The position numbers and the translations under genes were made by a program. Under the pieces are notes generated by a model, which did no database searches, had not been told where the DNA came from, and saw only the letters and a list, made by a program, of their open reading frames with translations. Below, in pieces: positions 1-9,556 of a stretch of 64,000 nt of DNA (position 1 is its first letter; each line of letters starts with the position of its first letter). The DNA comes from Acetobacteroides hydrogenigenes (lineage in GTDB: Bacteria > Bacteroidota > Bacteroidia > Bacteroidales > ZOR0009), in assembly GCF_004340205.1 (NCBI RefSeq), contig NZ_SLWB01000005.1, forward strand, positions 62,001 through 126,000, read 5' to 3'.

Positions 1-3000
1 AAGAGTAAGGTTGCTTGGTATCAGTTTAAGGTTCCTATTGCAGAGTACGAGAAGATTATTGGCAATATTCAGGATTTTAAGTCGGTTAGGTTTATCCGTA
101 TGCTGTTACACGGATTTGAGGATACCACGATTCTTCGTTTTGCCCGTTTGGAGCTGGTAAAGGGCGAATGGCGTAGGTATAACTTCTCTTTGCTCGAGGG
201 TCAAACCGGAAATGTTTCGCAAATGACCAACGGAAGCATGGATATCTCTACGGTTAGCGTTGAGGAGAACTCGAGCCGAACCCCAATTAACTACATTCTT
301 CCTCCAGGTATCGACAGGGTGATAGATCCGAGCAATCCGCAGGTCATTCGAGAAAACGAGCAGGCCATGCAGCTAAAGGTGATCGACCTTCAGGAGGGCG
401 ATGCTCGGGCAACCTATAAAACTACCGGCTACGATTTCCGCCAGTACAAAAGGCTTAAGCTCGATGTACATGCAGAGGCAATTCCTGGTCTGCCGCTTAA
501 GAATGGCGATCTTCATATCTTCATCCGATTGGGCAGCGACTATCGTAACAACTACTACGAGTACGAAATTCCGCTATCGCTTACTCCTTATGGAAAATAC
601 TCTAGCGACAGGGAATCGGACCGAGAGATTGTTTGGCCAAGTAGTAATGCCTTTAATATAGCGCTGGATATATTCCAGAATATAAAGCTTAAGCGCTACG
701 ATGCAATGAGAGCCTTGGGTTCCAGCGCATCAACCACCAAGATTTTTGCGATGAACGATGGAGCAAACGTTGTTCGAATACTTGGTAACCCTAGCTTAAG
801 CAACGTGCGCACCATTATGATAGGTATTCGTAACCCTTCTAAGCAAGATAATGTAACCGACGATGGGCAACCTAAGTCGGGGATAGTGTGGGTGAATGAA
901 ATGCGTCTTAACAGCTTCAACGAAGATGGTGGTTGGGCGGCAAATGCCCACATGATTGCCAAGATGGCCGACTTTGGGGTGGTGTCGTTGGCTGGAAGCA
1001 CGATGAAGCCTGGCTTTGGATCGTTGGAGAGCAAGCTTAATAGCCGAAATCAATCGGATGTTTACACCTACGATGTGGCGGGAGATTTTGAGCTAGGCAA
1101 GTTCTTCTCCGAAAAGGCCGGGGTAAGAATTCCTATGCACGTTGGCTACTCCGAATCTATTGCTAACGCCAAGTATAGTCCTACCGATCAGGATCTGTTG
1201 CTTAAAACAGCGCTGAAGTACTTACCCAATCAGCATGCGAAGGATTCGGTGCTGATGCTTGCACAGGACTTTACTGCACGAAAGAGCATCAACTTTACGA
1301 ATGTGGGGGTTGCGCCTCCTACGGCAAAGCCTTCGATTATTTCGCCATCGAACTTTTCGCTCACCTACGCCTACTACGAAACCTACTCGCGGAACCCTCA
1401 GATGGAGCGTCAGTTGCAGAAAAACTATAAGGGGATTTTCAGCTATGCGTATAATCAGACACCTCGGTACTTCGAACCGCTAGGAAAGGCTCGCGGTAGG
1501 ACGATTCAGTCGCCTTACCTGAGGCTAATTAAGGATTTTAATGTTGGGTACAAGCCTTCGCAGCTTAGCTTTGTCTCCGAGATAAATCGAAACTACAACG
1601 AGATAAAGGTTCGTAATCTTTCGGCCAATTCGGACATACAAATTCCATCATCGTACGCCAAAGATTTTTACTGGAATAGGGTTTATGCGCTGCAGTGGGA
1701 TTTAACCAAGAGCCTGAAGCTTACATTTTCTGCAAATAATCTAGCGCGCATTGACGAACCCGAAGGTATGGTAGACCGAAAGCGCGATAGGAGCAGCTAT
1801 CAGGTATGGAAGGATTCCGTTTGGAAGAATATAGCCATGGGAGGACGAAACGTGCACTACGATCACTCCTTTAACGTGCGCTACAACATTCCAATAAACA
1901 AGATTCCGATGTTTAACTGGGTAACGGCATCGGCATCGTACGACGGAACCTACGATTGGGATGCGGGTCCGATGCTTCCGGCTGGCTCTTCGTACTCTAT
2001 TGGTAATACTATTAAGAATATGAATCAAGCATCCTTGATGGGAACCCTTAATATGGTTAGCTTGTACAACAAGGTGCCATTTTTACGGGCCATTAACCAG
2101 GAGTTTGATAATCCGAATAAGAAGGTTGTGCTTGTAAGCAAAACCATTAAAACGGAAAAGATGACCCTCTTTAAGGGGCGTAAGCGTACCATATCGCACG
2201 ATTTGGAAGGTGTTGATATTAAGGTAGCCGTTTACGATGCTAAGGGTAAGCCGGTGGAGGCCGTAACCCAGGTGCTACCCAAAAAGAAGGTTACCATTCA
2301 GGTTGCTGAAACGGTAAAAGGAGCAGTTGTTCACATTACGGGAAAGGTGGAGTATAGAAATCCGCTAGCCTACTTGGCAAAGGGTGCCGTTCGTATGCTT
2401 ATGGGAGTTCGCAATGTTAGCGCCAGCTACACCCAAAACGAGGGGACAATACTTCCTGGATACAAGAATAACTCCAGCTGGTTTGGAACTCTGCATACAT
2501 CAACAGGGTTGGCTCCGGGGTTAGCCTTTATTATGGGGCAGCAAGATCCCGATATGATGGATGTTGCACGGGCAAAGGGCTGGCTTGTTGACGACAACAA
2601 CTTCCTACAGCCGTTTGTAATGACCCATATGGAGACCTTCACGGCGAGGGTAAACTTCGAACCCATAAAGGATTTGATTGTAGATATTACGGCAAGCCGA
2701 TCGTACCAAAAGAATAGCAGCCAGTACGGTACGGGTAGCGACAAGTCAACCGTACTTAACGGCTCGTTTAACATCTCGGTGATAGGAATAGGCTCGGCGT
2801 TCGAGAAGCCAACATCGGGGAATGGGTACCATTCTGCCGCATTCGATAGGTTTATGGCAAACCGATCCCCCATATCGCAGCGTTTGGGAGCCGATCGAGC
2901 CCAGGCTTCGACCAATGGCTACGATGGCACGCCAAATAAGGGCTTTAGCGATGGATACGGTTCGCTATCTCAGGATGTAATGCTGCCTGCATTCTTGTCG

Positions 3001-3747
3001 GCATACACTTCGCTTACGCCTTCAAAGGCCGGAAGCAAAACGTTTATACGCATTCCATTCCCTAACTGGACGGTTCGCTACCAGGGAATCGGCAAAATGG
3101 CCGTGCTGAAACCCTACATCAACAGCGCCGATATCGAGCACTCGTATAGGGCTGTTTACACCATCGGAGGGTACAACTCGAACCCTCAGTACGATGCGCA
3201 GAGCGATGGGTTTAGCTACGTACGGAATGCTCAGAACGACTTTATTTCGCGCCACGAAATCGTTAACGTAAGCATATCCGAATACTTCCAGCCTCTTATT
3301 GGCGTAAATGTGGGTTGGGTTAACAATCTTCAAACGCAGGCACGCATAAATAGGAGTAGGGTGGTGGCGCTGAGCCTTACCAACAACCAAATTACCGAAA
3401 TTCGCAACAACGAGTGGACTTTTAGCGTTGGCTATCGCCTCGACGATCCGATTAAATGGATTGACGATCAGTCGCAAAAGGTAGTACCTTCCTACTTAAA
3501 GCTCGACTGCGGCCTATCGTTCAACCAGAACCAGTCGCTTATCCGTAAAATTGTGGAAGGATTTACGCAAGCTTCGGATGGGAGAAATACCGTTGCCCTA
3601 AAAATTAGCGCCGACTACATGTTTAAGGAACGTATAAACGTGCGAGCCTTCTACGATAGGGTGGTAAACAAGCCGCTGATATCGAATACCTATCCTACGG
3701 CAAACACCTCTTTTGGGTTTAGCGTACGATATAATATCGGGCAGTAG
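1..3747 (+). CDS. sprA: Cell surface protein SprA, C-terminal part (5' end outside window)
   Basis: The reading frame is open from base 1, so the gene begins upstream and about 1,248 C-terminal residues are visible. SprA proteins are usually about 2,300-2,500 aa, so roughly half is here. SprA is the giant outer-membrane translocon of the type IX secretion system, also needed for gliding in gliding species. The visible part is rich in alternating aromatic/polar beta strands with repeated R-x-N and Y-N-I patterns and ends in a strand, Y-N-I-G-Q, typical of a beta-barrel terminus. In many Bacteroidota sprA is followed directly by gcvH, as here (83 bp apart). Family call is confident; the internal ATG at 100 is not the true start. 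Confidence 0.88.
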   Translation, partial: KSKVAWYQFKVPIAEYEKIIGNIQDFKSVRFIRMLLHGFEDTTILRFARLELVKGEWRRYNFSLLEGQTGNVSQMTNGSMDISTVSVEENSSRTPINYILPPGIDRVIDPSNPQVIRENEQAMQLKVIDLQEGDARATYKTTGYDFRQYKRLKLDVHAEAIPGLPLKNGDLHIFIRLGSDYRNNYYEYEIPLSLTPYGKYSSDRESDREIVWPSSNAFNIALDIFQNIKLKRYDAMRALGSSASTTKIFAMNDGANVVRILGNPSLSNVRTIMIGIRNPSKQDNVTDDGQPKSGIVWVNEMRLNSFNEDGGWAANAHMIAKMADFGVVSLAGSTMKPGFGSLESKLNSRNQSDVYTYDVAGDFELGKFFSEKAGVRIPMHVGYSESIANAKYSPTDQDLLLKTALKYLPNQHAKDSVLMLAQDFTARKSINFTNVGVAPPTAKPSIISPSNFSLTYAYYETYSRNPQMERQLQKNYKGIFSYAYNQTPRYFEPLGKARGRTIQSPYLRLIKDFNVGYKPSQLSFVSEINRNYNEIKVRNLSANSDIQIPSSYAKDFYWNRVYALQWDLTKSLKLTFSANNLARIDEPEGMVDRKRDRSSYQVWKDSVWKNIAMGGRNVHYDHSFNVRYNIPINKIPMFNWVTASASYDGTYDWDAGPMLPAGSSYSIGNTIKNMNQASLMGTLNMVSLYNKVPFLRAINQEFDNPNKKVVLVSKTIKTEKMTLFKGRKRTISHDLEGVDIKVAVYDAKGKPVEAVTQVLPKKKVTIQVAETVKGAVVHITGKVEYRNPLAYLAKGAVRMLMGVRNVSASYTQNEGTILPGYKNNSSWFGTLHTSTGLAPGLAFIMGQQDPDMMDVARAKGWLVDDNNFLQPFVMTHMETFTARVNFEPIKDLIVDITASRSYQKNSSQYGTGSDKSTVLNGSFNISVIGIGSAFEKPTSGNGYHSAAFDRFMANRSPISQRLGADRAQASTNGYDGTPNKGFSDGYGSLSQDVMLPAFLSAYTSLTPSKAGSKTFIRIPFPNWTVRYQGIGKMAVLKPYINSADIEHSYRAVYTIGGYNSNPQYDAQSDGFSYVRNAQNDFISRHEIVNVSISEYFQPLIGVNVGWVNNLQTQARINRSRVVALSLTNNQITEIRNNEWTFSVGYRLDDPIKWIDDQSQKVVPSYLKLDCGLSFNQNQSLIRKIVEGFTQASDGRNTVALKISADYMFKERINVRAFYDRVVNKPLISNTYPTANTSFGFSVRYNIGQ

Positions 3748-3830
3748 TTGCTAAGTAAGAAAATTGTTTAACTTTGAAGTGCTTTTAGAAGCGAATCTAA
3801 TCTAAATGCTAACAATAAAAGACTAGAACC

Positions 3831-4211
3831 ATGAATATTCCATCAAATCTTAAGTACACCAAGGATCACGAGTGGATACTTGTTGAAGGTGATGTTGCCA
3901 CCATTGGCATTACCGATTTTGCTCAAGGCCAGCTTGGCGATATCGTTTTCGTTGAGATCGAAACCGAAGGCGAAATGCTCGATAGGGAAGAGGTTTTCGG
4001 TACCATCGAGGCTGTTAAAACTGTTTCTGACGCCTTTATGCCTATTACCGGTGAGGTTGTTGAGGTAAACGGCGCTTTGGCTGATCAACCCGATAGCATC
4101 AACAAAGATCCATACGGAGCTGGTTGGATGATTAAGGTTAAGGTTGCAAACCCTGCCGAACTGGAAGACCTTCTTACTGCCGAGCAGTACGGTGCGCTTA
4201 TCAACGCTTAG
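3831..4211 (+). CDS. gcvH: Glycine cleavage system H protein
   Basis: This lipoyl carrier protein of the glycine cleavage system shuttles the aminomethyl intermediate from the P to the T and L proteins. The length of 126 aa is normal. The lipoylation site is visible: Lys63 in the context G-T-I-E-A-V-K-T-V, flanked by the usual biotinyl/lipoyl beta-sandwich (residues about 20-105). The start ATG gives the standard N-terminus, with K-Y-T-K-D-H-E-W at residues 8-15. It sits 83 bp after sprA, an arrangement common in the phylum, and a strong hairpin closes the unit. No other gcv genes are in the window. Confidence 0.97.
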   Translation: MNIPSNLKYTKDHEWILVEGDVATIGITDFAQGQLGDIVFVEIETEGEMLDREEVFGTIEAVKTVSDAFMPITGEVVEVNGALADQPDSINKDPYGAGWMIKVKVANPAELEDLLTAEQYGALINA

Positions 4212-4222
4212 TATTTCGTACG

Positions 4223-4274
4223 ATATAAAGCAAAGAAGGCTGCCCCCTAAGGGGCAGCCTTCTTTGCTTTATAT
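4223..4274 (+). terminator. Long perfect hairpin, terminator after gcvH
   Basis: Two 24-base arms (4223-4246 and 4251-4274) are perfectly complementary around a CTAA loop. The core is GGCTGCCCC/GGGGCAGCC with AT-rich flanks, 11 bp after the gcvH stop. The A/T-rich outer arms give a U-rich 3' side. Confidence 0.9.
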
Positions 4275-4611
4275 CACTTTTTACATTCTATTTTTAAACT
4301 TGAGGATTAAATGCAAACTATGTTTACTGTTATACCATGATGTAATGATTAACCAGATGAAGATTCGAATGTATATATAAATAAAAAGTTAAAAAAACAC
4401 AACAAGGCAAAACAAATGCTATATTGGCAAATATTTTATAATCGTAAACCTTGAAGAACATACATGATAATGCACAACTTCTTTTAGACCCTTGTTCCTG
4501 GGTATAGGTTTACCGATTATAGTACATGATGCAAAGCCTTATATTTGACTTAGTTTCAAATATAGGCCTATAATTATTGTATATCGTTTACATATAATAT
4601 CGGGAAATGCT
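4275..4611. other. AT-rich intergenic region upstream of the chimeric ORF
   Basis: No gene is seen. A perfect match to the Bacteroidota -7 element TAnnTTTG lies at 4540-4547, about 65 bp before the next ATG, but no convincing TTTG -33 box stands at the right distance. It may be the promoter retained from the original C39 gene; this is weak. Confidence 0.4.
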
Positions 4612-7461
4612 ATGAGTAAAAAATTTACGCATTACCATCAGCACGATGTCATGGATTGTGGCCCCACCTGCCTACAAATGGTGGCGAAGCATCATGGAAA
4701 GAATTTTTCGATACAGAGCCTTAGGGAGAACGCTCACCTTTCGCGCGAGGGGGTATCGCTATATGGAATTAGCAGGGCCGCCAAAATATTAAGGATAGAA
4801 ATAGTAGAACTGATACAAGTATTACATTTTTTTTGGATAAAAGTGCTTGTTGTTCTATCACTATTTATCCCTTTGCTAACAAATGCTCAACAGGTTTTTA
4901 AAGGTAAGGTTGTTAACGAGCAGAGTGGGGGTATTCCTTTTGTAAATGTTCTAATTGTTGAGAGCTTTAGCAAGCCTACCATTATAGCCTTTGCGCTTAC
5001 TAACGATAAGGGTGATTTTTCATTGAGCCATAGGTGTAAAACCGATTCGCTGTATGTTTTAGTTAAGGGATTGAATGTTAAGCCTACTCAACGAAAGGTT
5101 GCCAATACTGATCGGCCAACACGTATTCTTGCAAAGGAATCTCGAATAGAGATTAAAGAGGTGACTGTTACCAATAAGCGCGTATGGGCTACAAAGGATA
5201 CAATTAACTATCTGGTGAGCTCATTTCAGGATAAGAATGATGCTACCATTGGGGATGTGCTAAAAAAAATGCCAGGAATAAATGTTCGCTCTTCGGGCAT
5301 GATCGAGTATAATGGTATTCCCATTAATAAATTTTATATCGAAGGGTTAGATTTGCTAAAAGGACGGTATGGCTTGGCAACAAATAATCTTTCGCCATCG
5401 GATATTTCTACCGTTCAGGTGCTCGAACACCATCAACCAATTAAGGCGCTGAAAGAGCTGTCGAGTTCTAATCAGGCAGCAATCAACCTGAGGTTAAAGG
5501 ATTCTTCGAGAGGGATATTCTCTTTAATCGCACTTTTAGGAGTAGGTTGCGACACATCAGCTCTTGGAGAATCGGAGCTGATTGCATCGTACTTTACCCG
5601 GCAAAAACAATATTTAGCCATGTACAAGGGTAATAACTGTGGTGTTGATTTGGAACGAGAGATACGAAAGCTGAACGTAACCGAAAAGTCGAATGGCTTA
5701 CTGACATCGCTTCAGCAGCCACTTCCACCAAATATCTCGAAGGATAAGTACTACGATAATCTATCGAATCTCGGTACGGTAAACACCATTTTCAAGAACT
5801 CGAAAGGCAATGAGAGTTGCCTGAACCTATTTTATTTAGGCGATAAGGTTAAATCCCATTCTGGAACATATTCGTCATTTCTACTTCCTGATGGAACATA
5901 CCACTACATTAACGAAGCCGAAAGAACTACTACTCTTCGGAATTCCATAACAGGCGAATACAGCTATAAGGTAAATCGTACAGGAACCTATTTGAGTGAG
6001 GTTGCTTCGTGTGACATGTCATGGGTTAATGGTGATGGTGCCATGAGTGCTGGAGAATCGATCTTTCAAAAAGCGGATAATACAAGTATTCATGCTGTCA
6101 ACGGCTTATGTTGGATTGCTAAAACTGGCGAGTATACAGGGTGGACAGTAAACTCGGAAGTGGATTTTAAAACAACACCTCAAAATCTTTACGTAGCTCC
6201 CAACCTTTTTGCAAGCTACTTCGCAGGTGATGTCGGTGAGCTGCATCAGCATGTTGGTGTGACATCGTTCTACACACAGAATAAGGCTGCTTTGCTTTCA
6301 GGCTTTCGGTTTGGGGGGATAAGATTTTCTCCCGATGTCTTCGTTGAAGTGAACAGGGATGTACTAACCAGTACCTTGAGGCCAACAGCCATGTCGTTTA
6401 ATCTTCCTAATAACGATAGGTTTAGGAATGACATGAGCGATTTTACCCTAAAAGTTGGTCCTTCGATTTCTGCTAGATACGCATCGACTTACTTCGATGT
6501 TAGTGGTTATTTCCCTTTTTTCTACTACAATCGAATGGTCAGCAATGATATTTCGGGCACTATTCTCAAAGATTCGAAGGTTTACGGGGAACCTTCGTTG
6601 AGCTTAAACGGGTATAGGGGTAAGTGGGATTTCGGGATAAAGCTCTATCGCACCATTGAGCAGGTTGGCTTTGAGCAGCTCTATACCGGAAGTATCCTCA
6701 CCAACTATCGAACGCTGAGCCGGTATGACCCCCTATTTAACGACAGAAAATCGAATAACATTTCGGGCACTATGAGCTATAAAAACAGCTATAGGCTGCT
6801 CTTTGCGAATGTTCAGCTAACCTACAGCAGGTTTAGCTCAGATGCATTGTATGGTCAAACCTTTGATGGGCTGTTATCTAAAATTACTGCACTACAAGTT
6901 GATGCCAACGGACATCATTCGCTGGTGCGAATGGAGGTGAGTAAAGGGTTCGATTGGAAAAAGTTAAACCTAGGAATGTCTCTGGCCTGGTATTCGAAAA
7001 ATACGCCAGTTTTGCGTCAGGATACCGTTGTGCGATACTTGGGTAAAGAGCTGTCGGCACAGTTAAAACTATTTATAAACCCATTTAGCTTTATGTCTAT
7101 TAGTCTTGAGGAGCTATGGGCAAAGGAGAAGGGGCGGCAGCAGTGTGGTGATGCTATTCCTGCAATAATTACAGCAACAAGCAAGATGGATGCTACGGTT
7201 AATATTAAGAAAGATTTTTCCATTTCTTCATCGTTTTACAGCTACTATAACAGTAGAACCGATGGTAGAAAGGATTTTAATCTTGTTAATGTGAAGTTGC
7301 AGTATACCCGAAAGACAACCCGATACTCTATAGAATGGAACAACATCTTCAATGTTGATACTTACGAGACTGTTTCGCTATCGGCGCTCAGCTCTACACG
7401 GTATGTTTACTACATACGACCAACCTCTGTTCTATTTAACGTTCGATTTAAGCTATGGTAG
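4612..7461 (+). CDS. Chimeric ORF: truncated C39 peptidase N-terminus fused to outer-membrane beta-barrel protein
   Basis: Residues 1 to about 62 match the start of a C39 peptidase domain of bacteriocin/peptide-exporting ABC transporters: Gln10 and Cys16 in D-C-G-P-T-C-L, then the R-E-G-V-S motif. The His and Asp of that domain, the membrane domain and the ATPase are missing. From about residue 75 the ORF becomes a different protein: a signal-peptide-like stretch (V-L-V-V-L-S-L-F-I-P-L-L, then N-A-Q-Q), a carboxypeptidase-regulatory-like/CNA-B domain (about 93-160), a plug-like segment (about 180-290), and a long outer-membrane barrel of the TonB-receptor type often paired with GLPGLI proteins. 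The barrel gene may really start at GTG 4843; ATA at 4837 sits where an ATG would give M-K-V-L-V-V. The stop overlaps an alternative start of the next gene. The fusion is read directly from the sequence; its origin by deletion is inference. Confidence 0.75.
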   Translation: MSKKFTHYHQHDVMDCGPTCLQMVAKHHGKNFSIQSLRENAHLSREGVSLYGISRAAKILRIEIVELIQVLHFFWIKVLVVLSLFIPLLTNAQQVFKGKVVNEQSGGIPFVNVLIVESFSKPTIIAFALTNDKGDFSLSHRCKTDSLYVLVKGLNVKPTQRKVANTDRPTRILAKESRIEIKEVTVTNKRVWATKDTINYLVSSFQDKNDATIGDVLKKMPGINVRSSGMIEYNGIPINKFYIEGLDLLKGRYGLATNNLSPSDISTVQVLEHHQPIKALKELSSSNQAAINLRLKDSSRGIFSLIALLGVGCDTSALGESELIASYFTRQKQYLAMYKGNNCGVDLEREIRKLNVTEKSNGLLTSLQQPLPPNISKDKYYDNLSNLGTVNTIFKNSKGNESCLNLFYLGDKVKSHSGTYSSFLLPDGTYHYINEAERTTTLRNSITGEYSYKVNRTGTYLSEVASCDMSWVNGDGAMSAGESIFQKADNTSIHAVNGLCWIAKTGEYTGWTVNSEVDFKTTPQNLYVAPNLFASYFAGDVGELHQHVGVTSFYTQNKAALLSGFRFGGIRFSPDVFVEVNRDVLTSTLRPTAMSFNLPNNDRFRNDMSDFTLKVGPSISARYASTYFDVSGYFPFFYYNRMVSNDISGTILKDSKVYGEPSLSLNGYRGKWDFGIKLYRTIEQVGFEQLYTGSILTNYRTLSRYDPLFNDRKSNNISGTMSYKNSYRLLFANVQLTYSRFSSDALYGQTFDGLLSKITALQVDANGHHSLVRMEVSKGFDWKKLNLGMSLAWYSKNTPVLRQDTVVRYLGKELSAQLKLFINPFSFMSISLEELWAKEKGRQQCGDAIPAIITATSKMDATVNIKKDFSISSSFYSYYNSRTDGRKDFNLVNVKLQYTRKTTRYSIEWNNIFNVDTYETVSLSALSSTRYVYYIRPTSVLFNVRFKLW

Positions 7462-7478
7462 ATTCAAAAATTAGAAAT

Positions 7479-8333
7479 ATGAAATCACTATCGTTCGTTT
7501 TTAAGCTGCTTTTATGTTGCTTCCTAATGCTGGTTTGCATAAAGCTGAAGGCTCAATTTGTACCAGCACCACAATTCATCGATAAGTTTAAAATACTCGA
7601 CAGCTGCCTATATCGGGTCTACTACGATGTTAGGATTCAGAATTCGACAGCTGAAAAAGGGAGTCCTATTAACGATGTCCATTGGCTAGAGATCGGGAGT
7701 AGAATAGCCAAATGCTCTAGCTATTTGCTGTACCAAAAGGATTCAACGTCTACGGTAATGCGCGATAAGGGGATGGATGTAGGGGTAATTATTCAGCAGA
7801 TGGTTTTTCCTGTTGAGACTTATGTAGATCGAAACCAAGGCAGTACTAAACTGGTCTACAGGACATTTTATTCGGGTCCGATACTGCGCTATAGTGAGCC
7901 AATCGAAGTGATCAACTGGCAAATATCACCTGATGCCGATTCAATCTTAAGCTTCTCCTGTCAAAAGGCCACATGCCAGTTTAGGGGTAGAAGCTATACT
8001 GCATGGTTTACCATGGAAATACCGTTGAGCTATGGACCATACAAATTTTGGGGTCTACCCGGATTAATCCTAAAAATTGGCGATAATGACAACCAGTATT
8101 CTTGGATATGTACAAGAATAGAAAAGGCTCAAAAAAGCGAAACGATTAAAGAGTATAAATGGAACTATGACGACGTGAATAAGCAAAAGATGGATGCTAC
8201 TATCGTCAAAATGCATGAGAACCCGTTCAAGTTCTGCGAATCGTTAGGGATGAAGTTTATGGTGAGAAGTAATGGGTCTTACGGTGAGCGAGTTGCTGAT
8301 ATCTCAATTCCATATTCACCATTGGAAAAGTAA
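7479..8333 (+). CDS. GLPGLI family protein
   Basis: A secreted Bacteroidota protein of unknown molecular function. The family motif G-L-P-G-L-I is present in W-G-L-P-G-L-I-L-K-I-G-D in the C-terminal half. I prefer the ATG at 7479 over 7455, because it puts a clean signal peptide (M-K-S-L-S-F, hydrophobic core, L-K-A-Q) at the very N-terminus; the 7455 start would overlap the upstream stop. The length of about 284 aa fits the family. Such genes commonly follow outer-membrane receptors with a carboxypeptidase-like domain, as here. Function in the cluster is unknown; an envelope role is inferred. Confidence 0.85.
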   Translation: MKSLSFVFKLLLCCFLMLVCIKLKAQFVPAPQFIDKFKILDSCLYRVYYDVRIQNSTAEKGSPINDVHWLEIGSRIAKCSSYLLYQKDSTSTVMRDKGMDVGVIIQQMVFPVETYVDRNQGSTKLVYRTFYSGPILRYSEPIEVINWQISPDADSILSFSCQKATCQFRGRSYTAWFTMEIPLSYGPYKFWGLPGLILKIGDNDNQYSWICTRIEKAQKSETIKEYKWNYDDVNKQKMDATIVKMHENPFKFCESLGMKFMVRSNGSYGERVADISIPYSPLEK

Positions 8334-8352
8334 TTGCATAATACACGAAGAT

Positions 8353-9408
8353 ATGAATAGGTATTTATTTTTCTTTTTGTTCTTGCTCCTTAACGGGATT
8401 ATTTGGAGCTGCTGGGCGCAGGATAGGGGCCAATGCACGGCTAAAGAGGTAAGCGTTAAGGGTAAGCATCTCTCTTTTAGAACTGCTTTTTCAGGTACAA
8501 CCGAAGATGTAAGCGTCTTTCTAAAAGATGGGCTTCTTCTTTATAAGAATACAAAGGAGCCTTTGCGAGTATTCAGCATCCATCAATTGAATGTTGTTGC
8601 TGACTTAGGTAGCTGGGGAGAGTACTCTTCGCTATTTTTTTTACCATACTTTAGCCAATCATCTCAAGATTCGCTGCTTTGCTATGTCTCAGATCAAGGG
8701 ATTGTGTATAGATTGGCAAAGGATGGAGAAGCGGTAAAGACTAATCAGCGAATTTACTCATGGGGCTACGAAAATGGAGGGAATAGGGTTGTTCTAGTTC
8801 ATGATTTTGCCCAGCTAAATGATTCTACATGGCTGTTTGCAGGGAAGTCTATCAATGGGTTTAGTATTTTTAAGACCGTAAATAGCGGGAAGAATGCTCA
8901 AACAGAGGAGCTCATCCCACTTAATGCTATTTCTACCAATAAGGGATGGGAGCCTTTTGTCGGTAATTTTACTTTAAGTCCGGATAAGAGAAGGGCCATA
9001 TATGCCTACCAATTCTTTAATGCATTTGCCATTATTAACCTGCAAGAGAATACTGTAAATATAATTAAGAAAGAAGGGAGAGAGTTTAATTCCAATACTT
9101 TAAAAGTGCCAGATGGGATTGCGCTAAATACAAACCACTACAGCTGCTGCCATGCGGGCGAGAAGTATATATATATGCTTTATATCGGTCGCGATTATAA
9201 GCAGGTAAATGCTGATAATGCGAAAAAGAAGACCTATGTCTATATAGAAAGGTACGATTGGAATGGGGTGCTTATTCAACGAATTCGGCTTGATCGGTTC
9301 GGAAAGCAATTTTGCATTGATGAAAAGAACGGGAAAATAATTCTGGTATCTAAAACGGCTAAAACTTCAAAGGTATCGCCATTCTATATCTACGATTTGC
9401 CTCACTAG
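8353..9408 (+). CDS. Lipoprotein with propeller-like (TolB/BF3164-type) fold
   Basis: The start at 8353 gives M-N-R-Y-L-F-F-F, a hydrophobic core and a lipobox-like I-I-W-S-C near residue 16; the longer frame from 8272 overlaps the preceding gene and lacks a signal. The mature part (about 335 aa) shows repeated beta strands with phrases such as L-S-P-D-K-R-R-A, which suggest a six-bladed propeller of the TolB-like/BF3164 lipoprotein group. That group is common in Bacteroidota beside TlpA-type proteins and C39 peptide exporters. The family call rests on fold-like pattern and context, not on a diagnostic motif. It lies 19 bp after the GLPGLI gene, so co-transcription is likely. Confidence 0.6.
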   Translation: MNRYLFFFLFLLLNGIIWSCWAQDRGQCTAKEVSVKGKHLSFRTAFSGTTEDVSVFLKDGLLLYKNTKEPLRVFSIHQLNVVADLGSWGEYSSLFFLPYFSQSSQDSLLCYVSDQGIVYRLAKDGEAVKTNQRIYSWGYENGGNRVVLVHDFAQLNDSTWLFAGKSINGFSIFKTVNSGKNAQTEELIPLNAISTNKGWEPFVGNFTLSPDKRRAIYAYQFFNAFAIINLQENTVNIIKKEGREFNSNTLKVPDGIALNTNHYSCCHAGEKYIYMLYIGRDYKQVNADNAKKKTYVYIERYDWNGVLIQRIRLDRFGKQFCIDEKNGKIILVSKTAKTSKVSPFYIYDLPH

Positions 9409-9556
9409 CCGTAGAGTAAAAATAAGCGCACGACGCTAAACTTGGCCTGGCCTTGTGCGTTGTTGCAGACTTCAGTGAGCAAAGATATAACGAACGATAT
9501 TTTATTCTCTGACAGCTTAAAAATTGCGATTGAAACTTGAATCTTGCTTATAATAT

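Noticed and set aside
4144-4380. 78-aa + strand ORF overlapping gcvH and its terminator
   Set aside because: It crosses a perfect terminator hairpin and has no coding pattern.
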